Origin: Enterobacter sp. RHBSTW-00175
GTDB taxonomy: Bacteria > Pseudomonadota > Gammaproteobacteria > Enterobacterales > Enterobacteriaceae
Assembly (NCBI RefSeq): GCF_013927005.1
Contig: NZ_CP055930.1
Coordinates: forward strand, 930,001-994,000
DNA length: 64,000 nucleotides
Direction of reading: 5' to 3'
The notes under the pieces: generated by a model
Database searches by the model: none
The model's input: only the letters and a program-made list of their open reading frames with translations
Told to the model about the DNA's origin: nothing
Made by a program: the position numbers and the translations under genes
Shown: piece by piece, positions 31,122 through 38,893 of the stretch
How positions within the stretch are numbered: the stretch's first letter is position 1
Layout: every line of letters starts with the position of its first letter

Positions 31122-33194
31122 ATGCCGTATACACCGATGAGCGATCTTGGACAGCAGGGCCTGTTCGACATTACGCGCACTCTTTTACAGCAGCCGGACC
31201 TCGGCTCGCTGAGCGATGCCCTGACGCGGCTGGTCAGACAGTCTGCACTGGCGGACAGCGCTGCCATTGTGCTTTGGCATAGCGGGAGTCATCGCGCGAG
31301 CTATTTTTCCGCGCACGACAACGGCAAACCCTTTCAGTACGAAGATGAAACAGTCCTGGCTCATGGCCCGGTGCGGCGGATCCTCTCCCGCCCTGAAGCC
31401 CTGCACTGCAGCTTTGAAGAGTTTCGCCAGGCCTGGCCGGTGCTTGCAGAGAGCAACCTGTATCGTCCTTTCGGACACTACTGCCTGCTGCCGCTGGCGG
31501 CTGAAGGGCATATTTTTGGTGGCTGCGAATTTATCCGCAAGACTAACCAGCCGTGGAGCGAGGCGGAGTATGAGCGCCTGCATACCTTTACCCAGATTGT
31601 GGGCGTGGTGGCAGAGCAAATCCAGAACCGCGTGACCAACAATGTCGACTACGACCTGCTTAGCCGTGAACGCGACAACTTCCGCATTCTGGTGGCAATT
31701 ACTAACGCCGTGCTCTCGCGCCTGGATATGGACGAGCTGGTCAGTGAAGTCTCTAAAGAGATCCACCACTATTTCAAAATTGATGCGATCAGCATCGCGC
31801 TGCGGGGCCACCGCAAGGGCAAACTCAACATCTACTCAACACACTATCTCGACGAAGCCAATCCGGCTCACGAGCAGAGCGAAGTGGATGAAGCGGGAAC
31901 CCTTTCTGAACGCGTGTTTAAGAGCAAAGAGATCCTGTTGCTCAATCTGAACGAACACGATGCACTGGCACCCTACGAACGATTACTGTTTAACACCTGG
32001 GGCAATAAGATCCAGACACTGTGCCTGCTCCCGCTGATGTCCGGCAATACCATGCTGGGCGTGCTAAAGCTGGCACAGTGTGAAGAAGGTGTGTTCAACA
32101 CCGCCAACCTGAAGCTGCTGCGCCAGATTGCCGAACGTATTTCCATTGCGCTGGATAACGCGCTGGCTTATCAGGAAATTCATCGCCTGAAAGAGCGGCT
32201 GGTGGATGAAAACCTGGCCCTGACGGAACAGCTCAACAATGTCGACAGCGAGTTTGGTGAAATCATCGGCCGCAGCGATGCAATGTACAGCGTGCTCAAA
32301 CAGGTCGAGATGGTGGCGCAAAGCGACAGCACGGTGCTTATCCTTGGGGAAACCGGGACAGGCAAAGAATTAATTGCCCGTGCCATTCACAATCTCAGCA
32401 ACCGCAACAGCCGCCGGATGGTGAAGATGAACTGCGCCGCCATGCCTGCGGGCCTGCTGGAAAGCGATCTCTTCGGTCATGAACGCGGTGCCTTTACCGG
32501 CGCCAGCAGCCAGCGGCTGGGTCGTTTTGAGCTGGCGGATAAAAGCTCGCTGTTCCTGGACGAAGTGGGCGATATGCCGCTGGAGCTCCAGCCCAAGCTG
32601 CTGCGTGTGTTGCAGGAGCAGGAATTTGAACGCCTGGGCAGCAATAAGCTTATCCAGACGGACGTGCGGTTGATTGCCGCCACCAACCGCGATCTGAAAA
32701 AAATGGTCACAGACCGCGAGTTTCGCAGCGACCTCTATTATCGCCTGAACGTCTTCCCGATTTATCTGCCGCCGCTGCGGGAACGCCCTGAGGATATTCC
32801 GCTGCTGGTTAAAGCCTTTACCGCGAAAATTGCCCGCCGGATGGGGCGCAGTATCGACAGCATTCCTGCCGAAACGCTACGAACGCTCTCGTCCATGGAG
32901 TGGCCTGGCAACGTGCGCGAGCTGGAAAACGTCATTGAACGTGCCGTATTACTGACACGCGGCAGCGTGCTGCAACTCTCCCTGCCCGAAGTGACGATGT
33001 CAGAAGAACCGCTGGTCGCGGCAGAAGTGGCACAGGCGGGCGAAGATGAATTCCAGCTGATTATGCGCGTGCTGAAAGAAACCAACGGCGTCGTCGCCGG
33101 GCCGAAAGGCGCCGCGCAGCGTCTGGGCCTGAAACGCACCACGTTGCTTTCGCGAATGAAGCGACTGGGCATTGATAAAGAGAGCCTGGTGTAA
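31122..33194 (+). CDS. fhlA: Formate hydrogenlyase transcriptional activator
   Basis: FhlA binds formate and drives hyc, hyp and hydN through sigma54. About 690 residues. Two N-terminal GAF domains sense the effector (about 1-380). The AAA+ domain has Walker [14 protein letters not shown], the sigma54 loop GAFTGA and [18 protein letters not shown]-terminal HTH (GPKGAAQRLGLKRTTLLSRMKRLG) ends the protein. Two ATGs in tandem exist at 31119 and 31122; the second is better spaced from GGAAAG and matches the E. coli N-terminus. Confidence 0.95.
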   Translation: MPYTPMSDLGQQGLFDITRTLLQQPDLGSLSDALTRLVRQSALADSAAIVLWHSGSHRASYFSAHDNGKPFQYEDETVLAHGPVRRILSRPEALHCSFEEFRQAWPVLAESNLYRPFGHYCLLPLAAEGHIFGGCEFIRKTNQPWSEAEYERLHTFTQIVGVVAEQIQNRVTNNVDYDLLSRERDNFRILVAITNAVLSRLDMDELVSEVSKEIHHYFKIDAISIALRGHRKGKLNIYSTHYLDEANPAHEQSEVDEAGTLSERVFKSKEILLLNLNEHDALAPYERLLFNTWGNKIQTLCLLPLMSGNTMLGVLKLAQCEEGVFNTANLKLLRQIAERISIALDNALAYQEIHRLKERLVDENLALTEQLNNVDSEFGEIIGRSDAMYSVLKQVEMVAQSDSTVLILGETGTGKELIARAIHNLSNRNSRRMVKMNCAAMPAGLLESDLFGHERGAFTGASSQRLGRFELADKSSLFLDEVGDMPLELQPKLLRVLQEQEFERLGSNKLIQTDVRLIAATNRDLKKMVTDREFRSDLYYRLNVFPIYLPPLRERPEDIPLLVKAFTAKIARRMGRSIDSIPAETLRTLSSMEWPGNVRELENVIERAVLLTRGSVLQLSLPEVTMSEEPLVAAEVAQAGEDEFQLIMRVLKETNGVVAGPKGAAQRLGLKRTTLLSRMKRLGIDKESLV

Positions 33195-33205
33195 CCTGTC
33201 TTGCC

Positions 33206-33229
33206 GGGCGGTGTTTCCTGACGCCGCCC
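33206..33229 (+). terminator. Possible terminator hairpin after fhlA
   Basis: The stem GGGCGG (33206-33211) pairs with CCGCCC (33224-33229), followed by a short TTTGT. It is a weak T-tract, and the element resembles half of a REP unit. Confidence 0.45.
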
Positions 33230-33256
33230 TTTGTCACTCCGCGAAATTGCCCCTCA

Positions 33257-33314
33257 TTGACACAATATATTTTCCTCTGTATAAAATTCCGCCTTAATAA
33301 TGAGTTTCATTTGC
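33257..33314 (+). promoter_or_regulatory. Sigma70 promoter with Fur-box-like site for the iron ABC cluster
   Basis: TTGACA (33257-33262), 17 bp, then TATAAA (33280-33285) form a near-ideal sigma70 promoter. AATAATGAGTTTCATTTGC at 33296-33314 matches 13 of 19 positions of the Fur consensus and covers the expected start of transcription, so iron repression is likely. Confidence 0.7.
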
Positions 33315-33347
33315 ATCAAAAATACAATAAATGAAGGGTAGCGTTTC

Positions 33348-34346
33348 ATGAAAAAGGTCATCTGCGCGCTGGGAATGGCGTTCGCATCGGTCGGTTCTGC
33401 TCTGGCAACAACATATCCTCTCACTCTTGAAAACTGCGGATATAAAGAAACATTCACCAAAGCGCCCGAGCGCGTTGTTGCCCTGGGGCAAAATACCGTC
33501 GAGATCCTCTTACTGTTAGGCCTGCAAAATAACGTAGCCGCCAGTGCATTCTGGCCCACAAAAGTGTTACCGGCGCTGGCTGAGCAAAATGCAAAAATTA
33601 AAACGCTGACGGTAGAAATCCCGACCCTTGAATCCATTCTCGCCCAGAACCCTGATTTCGTGCCTGCACAACTTCCCCTGCTGCTGGGGCCTGAAAGTAA
33701 GGTCGCAAAACGCGAAGACCTGGCCACCGTGGGGGTGAACAGTTATTTATCCCCAGGCATGTGCGCCACCAAAAAAGCCGCAGGTGATATGTACGGCAGC
33801 CGCCAGAAACTGTGGGATATGACCTATCTCTATAAAGAGATTGAAGATTTCGCCACCATTTTTAATGTGCAGCCTCGCGGTGAAGCATTAATTGCCGACT
33901 TTAAAAAACGTGAAAACGATTTGCGCGCTGAGTTTGGCAAGAATAAAAAAGACCTCTCTTTCGTCTTCTGGTTCTCCAGCGCCTCACCTTCTGCTGATGC
34001 CTACGTCGGCGGTAAAAACAGTGCATCTGGTTTTATTGCCAACGTTCTGGGTGGGCACAATGCCATTACCTCTGAAACAGAGTGGCCAACGGTGAGCTGG
34101 GAAAGCATTATCGCCGCCAACCCGGATGTGATTGTCGTTTCCAGCCTGGATCGCAACCGCTGGGCGCTCGATAACGCACAGGAAAAAATCAAATTTCTGA
34201 AAAGCGATCCTGCCGTCAGCCAGCTGGATGCCGTTAAAAAAGGTCACATCGTGGTGATGGACGGCCAGGCGATGAACCCGACCATTCGTACCCTCTACGG
34301 TGCTGAACAGGTGGGCGAGCAGCTCAGAAAACTGGGGCTTAACTGA
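33348..34346 (+). CDS. Periplasmic iron-chelate-type substrate-binding protein
   Basis: This is a FecB/BtuF-class binding protein of 332 residues. A Sec signal peptide with cleavage after ALA is seen at about residues 1-20 (MKKVICALGMAFASVGSALA). The class motifs are PERVVALGQNTVEILLLLGL near the N-terminus and NPDVIVVSS in the C-terminal lobe. It delivers a ferric chelate or related ligand to the permease next door. The exact ligand cannot be read from sequence. It overlaps the permease start by 1 bp. Confidence 0.88.
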   Translation: MKKVICALGMAFASVGSALATTYPLTLENCGYKETFTKAPERVVALGQNTVEILLLLGLQNNVAASAFWPTKVLPALAEQNAKIKTLTVEIPTLESILAQNPDFVPAQLPLLLGPESKVAKREDLATVGVNSYLSPGMCATKKAAGDMYGSRQKLWDMTYLYKEIEDFATIFNVQPRGEALIADFKKRENDLRAEFGKNKKDLSFVFWFSSASPSADAYVGGKNSASGFIANVLGGHNAITSETEWPTVSWESIIAANPDVIVVSSLDRNRWALDNAQEKIKFLKSDPAVSQLDAVKKGHIVVMDGQAMNPTIRTLYGAEQVGEQLRKLGLN

Positions 34347-35383
34347 TGACCGCTGTTGTTCATCAAGCGCGACAGGGATTCATCCTGACGACCTCGTGTT
34401 TGCTTTCCGTCGTGCTGTTGTTCCTGGTGATCGCCGTTGGCGTCAGCGTGGGTGAGCTTTCTATTCCACTGCAAAACGTCTTTTACACCATCAGCAATAA
34501 AATGGGGCTGACCGCAGTCCCGCTAAACCGCATTTATGAAAGCGTGATTTGGGATTTTCGCCTGAGTCGTGCGCTGGTGGCCGCGTGCTGCGGCGCGGGC
34601 CTGGCAATTTGCGGGGCGGTGCTGCAAAGCTTGTTGAAGAACGCGCTGGCTGAACCTTATGTGCTGGGCGTGTCTGCGGGGGCATCAACGGGCGCGGTAT
34701 CGGTGGTGGTATTAGGCATCGGCACCGGTGCGGTGTCGCTCTCGGCAGGCGCATTTGCCGGGGCGTTTGCCGCCTTTGTCTTTGTGGCTTTCCTGACAAA
34801 CGGCGCGCGTGGCGGCAACGAACGCACCATTCTGGCGGGCGTTGCCGCCTCTCAACTTTTCAACGCCATTACCGCATATACCATCAGCACCTCGGCAAGC
34901 GCGCAGCAGGCCCGCGACGTGATGTTCTGGCTACTGGGCAGTTTCAGTGGCGTGAGGTGGCCTGAGTTTCAGCTGGCGCTGGTGGTCGTTCTGGCCGGGC
35001 TGGCGGTTTGCCTTTATTACTCGCGCGCGCTGGATGCCTTTACCTTTGGCGATGACGCCGCCGCGTCACTGGGTATTGCCGTGCCCTGGGTACGCCTGAT
35101 CCTGTTCACCACGACTGCGCTAATCACTGCCACCATTGTCAGCATGGCAGGCTCCATCGGCTTTGTCGGGCTGGTTGTGCCGCATGTGATGCGCTTCTTC
35201 TTTGGGCCGTTGCATCGCATTCTGCTGATCGCCAGCGCGCTGGCCGGGGCCATTCTGATGGTGCTGGCAGACATTGCTTCGCGTTTACTGATTGCCCCCC
35301 AAAGCCTGCCTGTGGGCGTTGTCACCGCCCTGGTTGGCGTGCCTTTCTTTGCCGTTATCATCTACCGTTCAAGGAATAAGTGA
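34346..35383 (+). CDS. FecCD-type iron-chelate ABC permease
   Basis: A permease of 345 residues with about nine or ten hydrophobic helices. It has the FecCD landmarks RLSRALVAACCGAGLAICGAVLQSLLKNALAEPYVLG (residues about 72-108), GSIGFVGLVVPHVMR and the helix PVGVVTALVGVPFFAVIIYR. A single permease gene implies a homodimer. It sits between the binding protein and the ATPase, overlapping each by 1 bp. Confidence 0.9.
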   Translation: MTAVVHQARQGFILTTSCLLSVVLLFLVIAVGVSVGELSIPLQNVFYTISNKMGLTAVPLNRIYESVIWDFRLSRALVAACCGAGLAICGAVLQSLLKNALAEPYVLGVSAGASTGAVSVVVLGIGTGAVSLSAGAFAGAFAAFVFVAFLTNGARGGNERTILAGVAASQLFNAITAYTISTSASAQQARDVMFWLLGSFSGVRWPEFQLALVVVLAGLAVCLYYSRALDAFTFGDDAAASLGIAVPWVRLILFTTTALITATIVSMAGSIGFVGLVVPHVMRFFFGPLHRILLIASALAGAILMVLADIASRLLIAPQSLPVGVVTALVGVPFFAVIIYRSRNK

Positions 35384-36144
35384 TGAGTATCACCGCTGAA
35401 AATATTACCTGGAAGGTAGGCAATAAAGTCATCGTCAACGATGTCTCGCTGAACATCGCGCGCGGGGAAACCGTTGGGCTACTTGGCCCTAACGGCTGTG
35501 GTAAATCGTCGCTTTTACGTGTGCTGGCGGGGCTACGTCGCCCGGATGCCGGGTGCGTGAAGCTTGACGGGCATAACATCGCCCGGATGCCCAAAAAGCA
35601 GCTTGCCCGCCGCGTGGCATTCGTTGAACAACACGGCATGACCGATGCCAACATGCGTGTACGTGATGTGGTGAAGCTGGGGCGTATTCCGCACCATTCG
35701 CCTTTCTCCAACTGGAGCACGCAGGATGATGAAACCGTCACCTCCGCCCTGCAACGTGTAGATATGCTCGATCGCAGCGAACAAGGCTGGCTGAGCTTAT
35801 CCGGCGGGGAGCGCCAGCGTGTGCATATCGCCCGTGCCCTGGCGCAATCCCCCACTGAAATTCTGCTGGATGAACCGACCAACCACCTGGATATTCATCA
35901 CCAGATCCAGCTGATGCATTTGATAAGCGAGCTGCCGGTAACCAGCATCGTGGCGATCCACGATCTCAACCACGCAGCGATGTTTTGTGATTCGCTGATT
36001 GTGATGCAAAAAGGCCAAATCGTCACTACCGGGACACCGCAGGAGATCCTGAGCGAAGAACTGCTCTGGGATGTATTCCGGGTCAAAACCAAAATTGAGA
36101 TCTCTGCGTACCATGGCAAAAAGCATATCCACTTCATTGTTTAA
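35383..36144 (+). CDS. Iron-chelate ABC transporter ATPase
   Basis: This 253-residue ATPase energises the importer. Walker A GPNGCGKSSLL is at about residue 37; the ABC signature LSGGERQR, Walker B ILLDEPTNHLDIH and the switch His in AIHDLNHAAMF are all intact. The ATG at 35383 overlaps the permease stop (TGATG). FepC/BtuD-like class. Confidence 0.92.
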   Translation: MSITAENITWKVGNKVIVNDVSLNIARGETVGLLGPNGCGKSSLLRVLAGLRRPDAGCVKLDGHNIARMPKKQLARRVAFVEQHGMTDANMRVRDVVKLGRIPHHSPFSNWSTQDDETVTSALQRVDMLDRSEQGWLSLSGGERQRVHIARALAQSPTEILLDEPTNHLDIHHQIQLMHLISELPVTSIVAIHDLNHAAMFCDSLIVMQKGQIVTTGTPQEILSEELLWDVFRVKTKIEISAYHGKKHIHFIV

Positions 36145-36153
36145 CGCCGGGTA

Positions 36154-37407
36154 ATGCGCATGTCACTGTTTTCCCTACGCCCTGCGACAACACTCTGGCC
36201 GCCCGTGTTACTGGGCAGCCAGTTCGTTTTTAACATTGGCTTTTACGCGGTAGTCCCCTTTCTGGCGATTTTCCTGCGTGACGATTTGATGCTCTCCGGC
36301 GGGCTTATCGGGCTGGTTCTGGGGCTGCGCACGTTCTCGCAGCAGGGCATGTTTATCGTCGGGGGCGCACTTTCAGACCGGTTTGGTGCCCGGGTGATTA
36401 TCCTGTGCGGCTGTCTTGTCCGCATCGCGGGGTATCTTCTGCTGGCGTTTGGTCAGTCCCTGTGGCCCATCATTCTGGGGGCATGTCTGACGGGCATTGG
36501 CGGTGCGCTTTTCTCTCCATCCATTGAAGCGCTGCTGGCAAAAGCGGGAACACAGAGTGAAGCAAAGGGCAAGCGCAGCCGCGCGGAGTGGTTTGCGCTG
36601 TTTGCCGTATGCGGTGAACTGGGCGCCGTACTCGGCCCGGTGGCTGGCGCCCTGCTTACCGGGCTTGGCTTTCGCCAGGTTGCTCTGGCGGGTGCAGGCG
36701 TCTTTGTGGTTGCGCTGATCGTGCTGTTTTTTTGCCTTCCTCCTGCTCAGCGCAGTAAGCAAACGCTGGAGATCCACCCGTGGTGGAGCACGTTCCGCCA
36801 GCCGCGATTTGTCGCTTTTATTATCGCCTACAGTTCGTGGTTGCTGAGTTACAACCAGCTTTATCTGGCGCTGCCGGTAGAAATAGAGCGCGCTGGCGGC
36901 AGTGAGAAAGATCTTGGCCCGCTCTTTATGCTGGCTTCAGTGCTGATAATCCTGTTTCAGTTACCGCTTGCGCGTTTCGCCCGTCGGGTGGGGGCTGTCA
37001 GAATCTTACCGGCGGGGTTTCTGCTGCTTTCGGCATCGTTTGCGAGCGTGGCCCTGTTTGCCGCCCACCCTCCACCGGAAGGCTGGCTGAGGCTTCTGCC
37101 TGCGGGGTGTTTTGTTACGCTACTGACGTGCGGGCAAATGCTGCTGGTACCGTCCGCGAAAGATCTCATCCCGTGGTTTGCGAAAGAGTCTACGCTTGGT
37201 GCACACTACGGCGCGCTCTCTACCGCCGGGGGTTGCGCGGTGCTGGCGGGGAATTTACTGTTCGGCAGCCAGCTGGATCACGCGCTAACACCGTCACCAC
37301 AGGCCGTTTTCCCCTGGCTACAGCTGGCGTTTTTCCCTTTATGCAGCGCGGTGGCCCTGGTGTTCATCTGCCGCCCAATGCGCGCAGCACGGGTTTCCCG
37401 GGCGTAG
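36154..37407 (+). CDS. MFS transporter
   Basis: A major facilitator protein of 417 residues with about 12 hydrophobic helices. The family loop motif GGALSDRFGARVII lies between helices 2 and 3. Starts at 36154 and 36160 are both possible. It follows the iron ABC genes by 9 bp, so it may be cotranscribed and export or import a related chelate; this is inference from position only. It ends 2 bp from convergent ygbA. Confidence 0.85.
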   Translation: MRMSLFSLRPATTLWPPVLLGSQFVFNIGFYAVVPFLAIFLRDDLMLSGGLIGLVLGLRTFSQQGMFIVGGALSDRFGARVIILCGCLVRIAGYLLLAFGQSLWPIILGACLTGIGGALFSPSIEALLAKAGTQSEAKGKRSRAEWFALFAVCGELGAVLGPVAGALLTGLGFRQVALAGAGVFVVALIVLFFCLPPAQRSKQTLEIHPWWSTFRQPRFVAFIIAYSSWLLSYNQLYLALPVEIERAGGSEKDLGPLFMLASVLIILFQLPLARFARRVGAVRILPAGFLLLSASFASVALFAAHPPPEGWLRLLPAGCFVTLLTCGQMLLVPSAKDLIPWFAKESTLGAHYGALSTAGGCAVLAGNLLFGSQLDHALTPSPQAVFPWLQLAFFPLCSAVALVFICRPMRAARVSRA

Positions 37408-37409
37408 GT

Positions 37410-37757
37410 TTACTGTTTTTTTGGCCGGTATTTTTCCGGTAATTCAGGAACCGGGCGGCGATCGTCAATCAGATGGCGGATAGTCAGGATGGGGTGTCGC
37501 CATAGCATTCGCGGCCCGGCCCAACGCATCACCTGCTTCATCTCTTCACGTTTTGCCGGCTGATAGCAGTGGACGGGGCACTGCTTGCAGGCGGGCTTCT
37601 CTTCGCCAAAGACACATTTATCCAGGCGTTTATCTGCATAATCATTAAACGCCTGATAATGCCCCTCTTCTTTCAAAGCCTGCGGGCACTTATTTTCATA
37701 CAACGCGATCATTTTACCGATCGTCTCTTTTTCTCGTGCGATGCGTTTTCCAGACAT
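37410..37757 (-). CDS. ygbA: Nitrous-oxide-stimulated promoter family protein YgbA
   Basis: YgbA has 115 residues with a Cys-rich centre (CVFGEEKPACKQCPVHCYQPAKREEM) that could bind metal. In E. coli it is NsrR-regulated and supports recovery from nitrosative stress; the molecular role is unclear. It keeps the E. coli position between fhlA and mutS on the opposite strand. Confidence 0.9.
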   Translation of the reverse strand: MSGKRIAREKETIGKMIALYENKCPQALKEEGHYQAFNDYADKRLDKCVFGEEKPACKQCPVHCYQPAKREEMKQVMRWAGPRMLWRHPILTIRHLIDDRRPVPELPEKYRPKKQ

Positions 37758-37874
37758 GGCGGATCACCCAACAATAACGTGCATTTATAATACCTTTTTA
37801 TGTGCCCGATTTCAGCCGTTGCATTCCATTTGCTGAAGACGCCTTCCAGTTTTGCCCCTTCCCGCCGTGATATT

Positions 37875-37894
37875 TACTGGTATTTTATACAGTA
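37875..37894 (+). promoter_or_regulatory. LexA-box-like site before the symE-like gene
   Basis: TACTGGTATTTTATACAGTA fits CTGT-N8-ACAG with one mismatch (CTGG) and is flanked symmetrically by TA. It lies 40 bp before the gene start. E. coli symE is SOS-induced through LexA. Confidence 0.7.
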
Positions 37895-37933
37895 AATATC
37901 ATCGTCACGTTGTGCTTAACTACCGGAGCGCGT

Positions 37934-38164
37934 ATGCAAGAGATCGCTATCACCAAACCCTATCGCCACCTGAAGGTCGGTTACTTCAGAAAGCGTCACG
38001 AAGACCGTAAAACTAAAATCCCGACCCGCTATAGCGTCCACGCAGCGCTAAGCCTGAAAGGAGACTGGCTGGAAAAAGCCGGATTTACCACAAACTCACA
38101 GGTAAGAGTGGGTGTTGAACATGGAAAAATCGTCATTGAGTTAATGGCGGAAGACGTCTCGTAA
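37934..38164 (+). CDS. symE: SymE-like SOS-induced toxin
   Basis: 76 residues with the SymE/AbrB-like core (RHLKVGYFRKRHEDRKTK, PAALSLKGDWLEKAGF-type segment, VRVGVEHGKIVIEL). SymE of E. coli is a nucleoid-associated toxin held down by an antisense RNA, SymR, and induced in the SOS response. I chose the ATG at 37934; the frame is open from 37910. A divergent antisense RNA over the 5' end is expected but cannot be shown by eye. It sits just before the mutS site. Confidence 0.75.
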   Translation: MQEIAITKPYRHLKVGYFRKRHEDRKTKIPTRYSVHAALSLKGDWLEKAGFTTNSQVRVGVEHGKIVIELMAEDVS

Positions 38165-38277
38165 ACACGCGACATTTTTCTGCGCCGTGCCATTTTTTCA
38201 TGCGACAATAGAGGGAACTAACGGCCAATGAGCCGCTCAAAGCTCAATATTATCAAAGAAATGGATATCATAACTCC
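38165..38277 (+). promoter_or_regulatory. Original mutS leader/promoter region, now ahead of the island
   Basis: These 113 bp are the native upstream region of mutS, left behind when the island entered codons 13-17. GAGGGAACTAACGG and the AT-rich ATATTATCAAAG lie here, but I cannot mark a clear -35/-10 pair. Transcripts starting here now run into the island's left operon. Confidence 0.55.
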
Positions 38278-38358
38278 ATGACCACAATCGACAATTTCGA
38301 CGCACATACGCCGATGATGCAGCAGTACTTCTCTAGACAATCTAATGTCATGATCTAA
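38278..38358 (+). pseudogene. mutS: Stub of the original mutS start, cut by the island
   Basis: ATG at 38278 encodes [17 protein letters not shown], which is the normal enterobacterial MutS N-terminus, then switches to FSRQSNVMI and a stop. The break follows ATGATGCAGCAGTAC, which is repeated at the start of the functional mutS at 63354. The stub is 26 codons. Confidence 0.92.
38305..38336 (+). other. Left attachment site (attL)
   Basis: CATACGCCGATGATGCAGCAGTAC (38305-38328) matches the right end over 24 bp with two mismatches; the exact core is ATGATGCAGCAGTAC at 38314-38328. An adjoining ACTTCTCTAG at 38327-38336 is also found at the right end, 10 bp before that copy of the longer repeat. 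Confidence 0.8.
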
Positions 38359-38406
38359 AATGAATAAATATAAAAACCCTCTTCAAAAGTTACTTATAGG
38401 CTACAT

Positions 38407-38877
38407 ATGAAAAGGATAATCGGTTATCTCTTCACATTACTCTTACTTGTTGTGCTTGTGTATGCAGGATTAGTAAAGGGCGATGTATTCCCTGAATGGA
38501 TCATGAGTAAGAAGCTCATGATTCGTTGTGGATTGATAGGTGTTCTTGGTGGAACTCTTTACTGCATTCGTGGAGTATATCTAAACAAATGTGTTAGGAA
38601 TTGTTGGGATGACCGTTGGCATGTTTGGTATGTATTAAGACCTATCGTTAGTGGCATCTGCGGTGTAGTGGCTTATCTATTCCTTAAAGCTGGATTAATA
38701 GTGTTAGATGCATCACAAAATGGCAGTGGTGGTGACTACGGATATATGGCATTTGCCTTCTTTGCAGGGTTGAATGTCGATAAGTTCGTTGGCAAAATTG
38801 AAGATGTTGGTATGGCTATTTTTGGGATTGAAAAATCTCGCACAGCAAGATCGGGTGATAATTCCGATCAGAAATAA
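38407..38877 (+). CDS. Membrane protein, first gene of the E2-E1/JAMM/MBL operon
   Basis: 156 residues with an N-terminal hydrophobic helix (YLFTLLLLVVLVYAGLV), a second at about 38-58 (MIRCGLIGVLGGTLYCIRGVY), a third near 80-98 (SGICGVVAYLFLKAGLIVL) and a weaker fourth (GYMAFAFFAGLNVDKFVG). A charged C-terminal tail ends the protein. I recognise no catalytic motif. Its position 17 bp before the MBL gene and its membrane topology suggest a membrane effector or a sensor, but that is inference. It starts 48 bp after the mutS stub. Confidence 0.8.
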   Translation: MKRIIGYLFTLLLLVVLVYAGLVKGDVFPEWIMSKKLMIRCGLIGVLGGTLYCIRGVYLNKCVRNCWDDRWHVWYVLRPIVSGICGVVAYLFLKAGLIVLDASQNGSGGDYGYMAFAFFAGLNVDKFVGKIEDVGMAIFGIEKSRTARSGDNSDQK

Positions 38878-38893
38878 TTAAAAAGGATATGAT

